Source of the DNA: Paragyromitra xinjiangensis
Lineage: Eukaryota; Ascomycota; Pezizomycetes; Pezizales; Discinaceae
DNA length: 64,000 nt
NCBI GenBank assembly: GCA_038503065.1
Contig: JBCAMK010000008.1
Span: 1,922,001 to 1,986,000 of the forward strand
Direction: 5' to 3'
The translations under genes and the position numbers were made by a program. A model generated the notes under the pieces. That model made no database searches, was not told where the DNA came from, and saw only the letters and a program-made list of their open reading frames with translations. Positions 54,866-64,000 of the stretch are shown here, in pieces; position 1 is the stretch's first letter; each line of letters opens with the position of its first letter.

Positions 54866-56658
54866 CTAAACCTCTCTATGCTCAACAGTCTGATCCGCGC
54901 TCTTCTCGTGGTAACTCTGAACCGGCGATAGATCCCCACCAACGACCTCTCCAGTCTCCTTAATGTGTACGTGAGCAACATTTGCATCGTCTCCATCAAA
55001 GATCTTAGCGATCTCCTCGAGAGTGGGGCCCTTGGTCTCGACGTAGTCTAGAGCGTGTTAGTATGGTTCGTAGATAGGGTTAGTAGGGAGCTTACAGAAG
55101 AAGACAACGACCAGCTCGATCGCGAGCCAGACGCAGTAGAAAATGTAGTATTTCCATCCGAGGTTCTTGAGACCGATAGGGTTAACGTATTGGTTGAAGA
55201 CCAAGGCGATTTGGACACACAGGTTCATCAACCTGAATTCGTTAGGGTTATTCTAGATGTGGTGACGGGTGGAAACTTACATGAGACCCTTGGCACGGAT
55301 GTAGTACGGTAGAATCTCAACCGAGTAGGCGACTAATAGACCGGACCAGGCGAAATTATACGTGGTGTTGTAGATAAAGATCATAGCGACGACGGCACGG
55401 CCAGCGGCTGTGGACTGATGGATTGCATACTGCGCGGAACAAACAGTCCAGACAATAAACGCAATAAGCATACCGGAAGTAGAAGCCAAGAAGAGCGGTC
55501 GTCGACCAAACTTATCGACCGAGAAAGCGAAGCAAATAGCGACACACCAATTCCAGATCGAGAGAGAACCGTTGATCTTGAACTGGATGTCAGGGTCGGT
55601 GATACCAATAGTGTTCATGACCTCTCCGAAGTAGTACGAAACAAGACCGTTACCAGACCACTGGGAGAAAAGACCAGCAGTCATGATCAACAGAAGTCTA
55701 TGACGATTACCCTTCGACGTGATCAATTCAGCCCATCCGGTGGAACGGGAGGCAGCGGTTTCGAGCTCAATCGTCTGCTTAATCTCCTGATACTGGAACT
55801 GCACAAGCGGGTCGGAGGCATCACCGTTGGCGTGGTATCTGGCGAGAACCTGCAGGGCTTGCTCAGGCTTATCTTTAGATAGGAGCCAACGGGGAGATTC
55901 CGGAACCATCCATAGTGCGGTGAGCTGGATAATTGAGGGGAGAGCCTGCATGATCGATGGGGTTCTCCATGACCAGTTGCTGTCCATCTTGAAAGTACCG
56001 TAGGTGACCCAGGTGGCGATGATAGCACCAATGTGCCATGTTGTGTTGTACATTGCTGTAACCTTACCACGGTGTTGGGGATGGCACAGCTCGGTGAGAA
56101 GGAGGGGGGCAGAGGCCTGCGCAATGGAACACCCGAAACCGATGAAGAAACGGGCTCCAACGAACATGCCGAAGCTCTGGGAAGCTGTTTGGAGCGCAAT
56201 ACCGAGCATCATGAAAAAGATACCGGTGACAATGGCCAAACGACGGCCAAGGTAATCGGAGATGTAGGGACTATTACATTCTTAGCATGCAGTATTATTC
56301 GTAAAACTTCAGAATTGAAAAACTCACGCGAATGGAAGACCGCAAATGGATCCAATACCCATAATGGCATTGAAGAGACCCAAGATTGATCCACTGGGGT
56401 GGTTGAAGTAGGTCTGCCACGAAGGGACCATCTGGAGACCGTTCATCATAGAACTGTATAAAACTAATCAGCATCGCGACTCCAACACCACAAAACTAAA
56501 ACGTACCCATCGAAACCAGTTGTCGCAGAGGACAGAATAATGACCGCGCACAAGCCATAGAGCTTTCGCAGTCCAGCATCCTTATACCAAGTAACCTCTG
56601 CGAACTTCGGCGCCTCTTGCTGCGCAACAATAGACTTCAATTTGGGATTCGCAACCAT
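54866..56658 (-). CDS. MFS sugar transporter (lactose-permease-like)
   Basis: The model is complement(join(54866..55047,55096..55232,55281..56270,56328..56453,56507..56658)), 528 residues. About twelve membrane segments are visible. Sugar-porter signatures are DYLGRR after TM2, PESPRWLLSKDK before the central loop, DKFGRRPLFLAS in the second half and VETKGPTLEEI after TM12. The N-terminal KFAEVTWYKDAGLRKLY segment and the order of motifs resemble fungal lactose/hexose permeases. The exact substrate cannot be read from sequence. All five exons join in frame; the acceptor of exon 4 gives GLMLMNLCVQIAL. The upstream 100 bases are purine-rich. No other sugar-use gene is adjacent. Confidence 0.93.
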
Positions 56659-59600
56659 GATGCCGGATTCTTTCTAGAGATCAAATCCGAGAGATCAAAG
56701 AGAAGGGTAGTGAGGGAAAGAGTGGAGAAGAGAGAATGCCAAAGCTGGGGGAGTCTCATATAAGTACTTTATTGCCCATATCAGGACAGTACATACCGAA
56801 ACCCTTTTTCCCTACCATTGGTACCATATTTACTTTTTCTTGGCGCACCCAGTAGCCCATTTGAGTTTCAAAGCCAAGATAATTCGGTTAGGCGGTCACA
56901 GTCAGGCTTCTCCGCACGGGGGAAGACAGCCCTTGCAAGTATCCGTGGGGTTCGAACGTCACCATAGGCCAGTTTGCGCCGCATCAAGTGCTGCCGTAAC
57001 TCAATCGGCGGTCCGTCGGGATGGAGGCCCGTCACTCCGCCGTTAGACCCTACAAAAAAAGGTACCGGAAAAATTAGGCTCCAGAAATATTTCCAGGTCA
57101 GGCGGTTTTACAAGAAAACAAGCCAGGAATGCAAGGAGGGTGAGCTAATCGTCGCACAGAGTGTCTTGCTTCAGAGTAATATTCTGATATTTAGGGCTAT
57201 TAGCAATGGCGGTTGGTTGAGCACTGGGGTCGTGGCTATGTGGGGTCCATTTTGGCGGGCCTCGAATCCGGATTTCTTTCTTTTCTTTTTTTCTGGGGGC
57301 TTTTGATTCTAGAAAAACTGTCGGGAGTCTGGGTGTGTGGACTACTTTGCGTTTAGCTGGGAATACGCCACCATGGTACTGCACCAACGATTCGATTTGC
57401 TTTTGATTGAGATACAGATATCACGAAAGATTAGCAAGATTGCCACAATTAAGGAAGATCATCCTGAACATAAGCTCTCACATGCGTATAGTACCGTAGA
57501 GTATCAAATCTCAAACCGAACTAAGACCAAACTGCACTCGTCTTGAACTTGACTCTTACTCGAGATAAGCATCTTGCAATCCTCGTCAATGCGATCAGAC
57601 CATAGCTAACAGTTCGGAAGCTAGAACAGCATCCGCAAGTTTATCGTCCCCTAGGCTGTTGACAAGGGTGCTTGAGCCATGTCAAATCGTCTTTTAACGC
57701 TGTAGATTTCGACATATGATATGTATCTGTAGCCGTGTTTAATGCATTATAGACTCAGAGCCCCCATTCGTGACCGTATTCCTATTTAATATCCCAAAGT
57801 GCCGCCAAGAAATTAATTCCAACCTCAATACAGAAAGCAATTCACTTGAAACAACAAAACACAAATAGATTAGCGGGGAAAAGCTGGGGACTGTGGGGAG
57901 AATAGAGTATAGTGTGACCTAGCTCGCCCCGCGGAATCGGGTTCAACAACTGTAGCGCGCAACACTTAAACCCCCCTTCAAAGTCAACAACAAACAACAG
58001 CACAAAAGAATCCGTCCAGTGTTTGCATCAATCACGCGTTTCGCCATGACCATGGTACCACCACGCGGAAATATATTGATTTTTTTCCATTTCTGGCTAA
58101 GCTGCAAGTTTTTCTGACAGAACCGCATACGGTACCCTTGACTGTGTGACCCTTGGCATGATTTGGGGGCCAGACTCCTGACCCCATCGGTAGCACCATC
58201 AACGATTCCCTGGGTCAGTTGAGATTCAATTCAATTTCGTGATATTGCGTTCTCATCAAAGTTAGCCTCATCAGCTTAATATCAGTATCAATCTAGTCGG
58301 TTGGTTATTCCGACACCGAATCCTGGATTCTGGTAGCGTCTTCATGGAAAATCACTACCAACACCACGCGGAAACGCCGTGCGAGCATCGTGACTTTTTT
58401 TTACCTAATTCCCCGTTTCAAGTGTAGTATATGCTCACGAGGCTATAACTCTGTTCCAGTCGGAAAAACTAACCCTAGCTTCCTAGTTGTTGGTTGGGTA
58501 TGGGAAGAAAAAAACGTGTCCGGGAACACAAGCCTGCCAGTGACACCAAAACATAAGACTATGCGGCGCTACAGGTCTTTTCCCTCCGGCTAGGTTATGG
58601 TTATGATGTGCATGAGTACTTTGATGTACGATAGCTCGCTTCCGCCACTTTTCTGCACTTCCAAAGTGCTTTCTTGATCCAAGAACCGGTCAGGACATGC
58701 TGTATGCACGGGAGGGGGGCTATGCAGGCTTTTTTTCCTATCAAGTTGGGATTTGAGGTGTTTGTTTGAATTAACTTAAGCTTATCACGGTACTATGGAA
58801 GTTTCGGTTCCAAGGGTGGCGTTTCTCGTTTTTTGGGTTTTCTATCAACCTATCTGAAGATTTGGAATCGTTGCATCTTAGCCGCTTAAATTTGCTACAT
58901 GCTTGTTTCTATTGGATGGCTCATAGTGCTATCCAGGCATTCGCTCGCGTGGTTATGCGTTTAAAATAGTCACCCAGATTATACCCTTGAGTGAAAAAAA
59001 AAACCTAAAAGAATGGGTCTAGCGTGAGATAAACCTTTGAAAATCATCTTTCAACATGTGGCCCGTGTAGCATGATATCACCCTCTGATTATCAAGATGT
59101 CTGCCTTCAGTGCCCAAGGTAGGCAGGTGGCGAAGCTTGTTTCTTGCAGCTTACTATATCAAAGCATGATTTTATGGCTTGGATGGGCCTCGATATTGGA
59201 GCATCTGATCTTTTGCTGTTTGGGGAGTAGTTTGCCACAGATATGATGGATCATCGTAGTGTGGGGTGTGTATGGGGATATGTGTTTGGGTGACTTGCCT
59301 GCGTTACTGTATGGTTTCCGATGGGGAGGTCGATTGAGTACTTGCTTCATGCTCGATGCTATTCGCTCGTTCTTTCGCATCGTGATCAGTCATACCATTA
59401 TCAAAACGTCGAACAGAGTCGAACACGAATTTTTCTCGAGTGCTCTCCCATGATTCCACAGAAAGAGCAAGGGCGAAAACCTCGGCATCGGGCAAACCCG
59501 AACTAACATAAGGTGTACAGCCAAAACCAAAACGCCAGCAGTATCCCCAACAAAACACAAAACAAAAAGTCCACTCGACCACGACTCCGCTGTCGTTAAG

Positions 59601-60345
59601 ACCCCAAGAAAACCCCTGTAGTAGATCTTGAGGTTCCTAAAAACCTTAATTCTGCCTGCAGACAGAAGCACGACTTTCAGGAACCAGCAGTGGGTTCGGG
59701 AGCAGGGGAGGGGGTCTTGGTTTTTCTGTAAGTGGGGAAACGGGCGGAGGAGCTTGATTGAGTGGTTGATTATTCGGCGGAGGAGCTTGTGGTGGAGGTG
59801 TTTTCGGAATAGTTACTGCTTTGAGGGTGGTTGGAGCTGGAAGGTGGTGCACGGGTAGGGTTTAGGCTTTAATTAGTAAGATTTTGGGGCTCTGGTCTAA
59901 GGTGTAGCTGCTTCGTGGGAGAAAGATTATAATTCTACGCCAGAAGGAATACATTCCTTGTGTTAGGATCTTTCACTCAACTCCACAGTCTGGAGATGGT
60001 TTTTGGGAAATATTGGATTTGGAGTCTAGCCTTTCATGATACCCACTCTTATCAGCTACGGTATTGAAAGCGAGGTCATCCGAATACGCAGGTAGTCAAA
60101 ATAGGACGAATACGAGGGGTATCGAACTGAGGGGTAGGATCTTCAATAACCAATCCTACTATTACCTGTGCCAGAGATGGAAGAAATTAAATGTACATGT
60201 GTTGGAAAATCTAGAAAAAGTGACATGCTGTTTTCCCGTCCGTGCCGGCTACAGATATATTACATCCTAGTACATATGTACCTGCAGATCCAATCGGTGA
60301 TCAAGCGGCACAAAACCTCAATCTTTTTCTAAGCACCTTCCGTAG
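56659..60345. other. 3.7-kb gene-poor stretch
   Basis: No recognised gene is seen. On the minus strand 59304-59852 there are a Pro-rich frame (KTPPPQAPPPNNQP) and a downstream frame with a hydrophobic segment. They could be pieces of a small spliced gene, but I found no start codon or splice chain that joins them convincingly. Confidence 0.4.
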
Positions 60346-60630
60346 ATGATTAAAAGGCTCAACTTTGTCGCGTCGGTGGCTATTTTCCCGTGGTTCATCA
60401 TTGGTAATGGGCTAGGGTTAGAAAGGTTGCATTCGTGTAGACTCAACCCCCACAAATCACAGCTTGATGACGCGAGCATTTATACCGAAGGCGCTCCAGG
60501 CCCTATTTCATTAGACTTTATTGTATACAGTTCTTGTACTCCGACCCCACGTTACGCCAATATAACAGAAACCTATGAACAAGCAAGTGAAATTTACAAC
60601 CTAGATCTTCCAGTCCCATCGCCGAAATAG
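60346..60630 (+). CDS. Possible small secreted protein
   Basis: This open frame of 94 residues starts with ATG. The first 24 residues (MIKRLNFVASVAIFPWFIIG and on) look like a signal peptide or anchor. The rest has two cysteines and no known domain. It converges on the cupredoxin-like gene with 113 bases between stops. Chance is a real alternative at this length. Confidence 0.3.
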   Translation: MIKRLNFVASVAIFPWFIIGNGLGLERLHSCRLNPHKSQLDDASIYTEGAPGPISLDFIVYSSCTPTPRYANITETYEQASEIYNLDLPVPSPK

Positions 60631-60743
60631 TGTTGTGATGCTCTAATTTACAGGCTGTTGGTAGTCTAATCATTTATACATTTACGGACCCTAGATACGT
60701 TAAATGTTAGCCAGAATACCTCATGCGTGCCAGTGTTCTAGAA

Positions 60744-61738
60744 CTAAGTCTTACCATAAGTACTGCTATGTTGCAACGCCGGCTTGCTGATAGTGTACTT
60801 CCTCTTATCCTTCACATCAATCAACCCCCTCCTCCGCATAACCAAAAACACAATAAACGTAACTAGTATAACGAATAGTGCAACACCCCCCAGAACACTA
60901 CCGACAATGGCGCCAACATTCGTGATAGTCCGGTCGTTATCCGCGTTGGTGAAGTTTGATGCGTAGGGTTTATATGGATATGGGTATGAAGTTGTTGGCT
61001 GCGGTTCAGGCGTATTCAGTACGGATTTTTCTCCAGGTGAGAGGGTTTCTGGTGCTCGCTCGGCGGCAGCTCTAAACGCGGCGAGGGTCTTCTCTATCGT
61101 TCTGACCGATGTTAATTAGGATTTTTTTAGGGACTGGAGGAGGCCTACGGGTTGATGACGCCAACGAAACCTTGTTGGCAATGACGGCCTTGGGAACAAT
61201 AGAAGAATATTGGGTCTGGACGGCTGACGTTGATGGTGAATGTGGTGAGCTAGGTTGGGCTGTTAGTATTACTAATTAGGTTGGAGACAGGGAAATGGGA
61301 CTCAACGATTTCGGTGTCGAGAGGCAAGGGTCGGAACCCAGAGAAGAATCCTTGTCCTGTTGTGTTCTTTATCGGTACGCATGGAGCGTTGAAGTCTGCT
61401 TGCACTGCAGAGTGATTCTGTGGTGATAGAGAACGTTAGTAATAACCCAACCTGTTATAACTACCAGGACCCAAAAAAAGAAATCTACACAAAAAAAGAA
61501 ACGGAACCAGCATTAAAGAAGCAGGGAAGAAAAAAAAACTAACCACTGGATAGAACTGGAATTGAACCATATCCCCAACATTTGCAAAAATCTCCTCTGG
61601 GGTGAACCTCAGCTTCAAATTATTCCCCTCCCTCCCAACCGCAACTGGAATGGTTTTCTGACCGTCGCAATAAACAACCAAGCAAAGAGTGGCGAGTGCT
61701 ATCGCATGAACAAGCTTGACGATCATGGCCAGCATCAT
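60744..61738 (-). CDS. Membrane-anchored cupredoxin-like extracellular protein
   Basis: The model is complement(join(60744..61101,61149..61249,61307..61417,61544..61738)), 254 residues. A signal peptide (about 1-26) precedes a plastocyanin-like fold: KLRFTPEEIFANVGDMVQFQ, then NHSAVQADFNAPCVP with His67, then IFFYCSQGRHCQQGFVGVIN with Cys120 and His125. These are candidate type-1 copper ligands; the usual axial Met is not evident. After a Pro/Tyr-rich stalk there is one membrane helix (about 198-224), then RRRG and a short cytosolic tail. Fungi have many such extracellular serine-rich/cupredoxin proteins. A true transmembrane tail instead of a GPI signal is less common. Intron 1 has a GTTAGT donor. 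Copper binding is inferred. Confidence 0.85.
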
Positions 61739-64000
61739 TAACTCCCCAGCTCCCTCCCTCCAATCCCACGCGCGCGCGGACAGACGAGGTATTTGTATCC
61801 TTTCTTAGAGCCTCCGAGGAGTATAAGCGGTGATTTGCCGGATTCCATCTTGATTGCGGACGCGTGGATTGAAGATTTGCTCCCCTGGTAAGAACCGTTT
61901 CAGCGCTGTTTCGATGGTGTTTTGAGCAACGGGTTCATGCACGTCAACGCACGTGTCTCGGCTAACCCGTTTTGAGAGGGAGGTTAGGGATTCTCTTGAT
62001 CTTTGCTCTTTTTGACAGCTCTGACACCGGGGATAGAAACTTTGTTGTGGGTTCTCTCTCCACTATTCGCGATCCACTCTTGTTGGGCAGCTCTGTGGGG
62101 CTGTTGGGTGAGCTGAAGCTATACCTCCTACACCACCCAGAGCTATTTAGAGTTGACCGAAGACGCTGTACCGACCGTTACACCAAACCGTAACCCCCCA
62201 GAACGATCTTACAATCCATGTCTGTCTCACCAATTCAAACGAAGCCCGGGGGAAAAAGAAAACCTCGATATCAGATCGTTTAGCCTAAGGCCAAGCTTCA
62301 TATCTCCCGGATCATCTCACGACAGCTCCTTCCAAGCCCTCAATATGCACACAAAGATTCCAATTCTTGAGGATCTGTCACAAAACCCAGGGCTCTGACA
62401 ATTAACCAAGCGCCAAGCTGATTCTCAGAAAAGAATATGTTTTGGTGGTGACTTCATATCGTCTCAAGGATGTCGCTACGTCTACATGCTACGGGTAAAC
62501 TGGAATCGATACGATACATGTCTGGTCAAAAACTTCGGCAACAAGGCTCCGAAGCCCCAAGGAGAACTATCTAGCCCTAACCCTCCCTTCTAGAAGATTC
62601 CTTGTCCAATAGAGTCTCGGTCTTTTGGGAACATATAGACGAATACGGTTTCTGGTAATGGGGTTCTGATTACTATGGTGGATGTCGCCATTTGGAGACG
62701 TTCGGACTGTGTGGATATCGAAACTCCCTGAAACTGCTCAGGAAGTAATACATAGCTTTTTCCATTTTTTGTTCCAGAATCAGCTTGAAGACAATCAGCT
62801 CGAGACTGCCTTGCGATGCTTTCGGCGAGTGATCGTCTGTGATTACGGCTAACGGCATCTTGGATGGAAAGCTTACTTATGCTAGCTAATTGCTTACAGT
62901 GGGTTATAGGGCCTCGGCCGTGGGGCTTTAAGACTAGATTACGAAAATTATCCTGCGGGACAGCTAGTATCACTGGAGGCGACTCGAGACCCCCTTCATT
63001 GCATTGGGGTTTGTTTGATACACATAATATGTACTGATATCCGAAAGCTTTGGTATTTAGTTCTTGATTTTACATGTTCTTTCAGCTGTCTAAGTTTCGA
63101 TATCAACTCTGAAGCTACACAGAATACGACATGATGGCTATTCTTTAGCGAATAATTAGGGAGCTCATTATCTTCCCCCACCCCTCATCCATAGCTGTTC
63201 CATGTTCTGTATCCCATCCACAGCACCTACACGTCAATGCACTCAAAACCTCCTCAATAATTGAATGCCCCACATTCAAGTATCCCCCTCTGGTCGATCA
63301 ACGTAGAAACAGCATACATCCATCCTAGTGAAGCAATTGATAACCTAAGCACATGTCCCATTTGCTGTGATATAACCAATATTTGTATTGCCTGGTATTT
63401 CTACGATTAGAAACCTCATTACGCCTAGCAAGAACCTACAGCCTTTGAAGAGCCCAGATTATTCTCCGAGTAGGGTAACTCACAACCTCCCAGATCCAAA
63501 TCACCCATGACCAAGTCGCTTAACATTGGCATTCAAATTTCTTCAAAACCCGTCATTTGTCAACCTGACTACTGTTATTCCAGAATTTCTGGCACAATCA
63601 GGTATTGAGCAGAAATGCCCTGGGTTGCGACCATAGGCCCACGAGAGATGAATATTGTTCCACGTATAGTACCTAATAGGAGCATTCCAAAATCTGCTTA
63701 GGAGTAGTTTTTCTGGTCAAACCGCGTTATCCCCAGTCGTGCACAGTAGCGTTTTATAGCCCCGCTGTTTTGTAGCCTACCAACCACTATCGAGAGGATA
63801 CACGGCTTGTGAATATATTGGTCATTTCCGCGTGTATTTTCTAAAAGACGAATTAGCCTACAGGAGCTCGAGTGAAATAAGGATTGCAGTACTGTATCTC
63901 TTACCTCAGGCACTGTTGATTTAATGACGGTGGATTTCAATATAAGCTCTAACATAAGCCTAAGTAAGGGGCGGTAATACTTCTTTGATTAGGTCGTTTT
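61739..64000. other. 2.3-kb stretch without recognised gene
   Basis: No family or exon chain is recognisable up to the window edge. A CCCTAACCCT telomere-like motif lies at about 62575-62584. A gene continuing beyond 64000 cannot be excluded. Confidence 0.45.

Noticed and set aside
56945..56960. GGGGTTCGAACG box resembling a tRNA B box
   Set aside because: No matching A box, paired T-stem or acceptor stem is found at the right distance.
59304..59852. Pro-rich and hydrophobic minus-strand frames
   Set aside because: They are suggestive of a small spliced gene, but no ATG-led first exon or consistent donor/acceptor set was found. Kept only as a note in the gap entry.

Overview
The window is nuclear DNA of a filamentous ascomycete (Pezizomycotina). 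Most genes are split by short GT-AG introns, mostly about 48-115 nt with a few over 140 nt. Branch-site-like CTAAC motifs lie before several acceptors, and the recognisable proteins match fungal orthologues. Orbiliomycetes or Pezizomycetes would fit, but I cannot fix the class from the sequence alone. I recognise 21 protein-coding genes, one weak ORF, one decayed gene and two MITE-like elements. I found no convincing tRNA, rRNA or CRISPR.

Layout. 1-7.2 kb is gene-poor apart from a CMC1-like gene (2.0-2.5 kb) and a MITE with a TA target duplication (1.24-1.62 kb). 7.2-32 kb is a dense housekeeping block: arsH, DPM2, ALG7, RPS3, APM1, an unrecognised small gene, NOP4, IPP1, SNU13, VMA3, RLP24, PAM18/TIM14, RCL1, PRI2, a small coiled-coil gene and RRP17. 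32-52 kb is sparse and carries lineage-type genes: an F-box/ankyrin gene, an F-box-like/cysteine-rich/chromo-like gene, a very large gene (41.1-48.8 kb) and a decayed F-box/ankyrin copy. 53-61.7 kb holds the haem lyase CYC3, an MFS sugar transporter and a membrane-anchored cupredoxin-like protein. The rest is intergenic.

How genes work together. Six genes between 12 and 32 kb act in ribosome or snoRNP biogenesis or are ribosomal (RPS3, NOP4, SNU13, RLP24, RCL1, RRP17). DPM2 and ALG7, both dolichol-phosphate glycosylation genes, are convergent neighbours. Three genes serve mitochondria: CMC1-like, PAM18 and CYC3.

The most unusual object is the 41.1-48.8 kb gene. It is modelled here as six exons and about 2470 residues. 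It has two C-x2-C...H-x3-C modules, an Ala/Pro/Gly-rich linker, a region resembling the opioid growth factor receptor (OGFr) conserved domain, an approximately 350-residue Glu/Ala run encoded by about 1 kb of nearly pure purine DNA, and degenerate C-terminal repeats. All exon models were read by eye from splice motifs and reading-frame continuity. No alignment was run.
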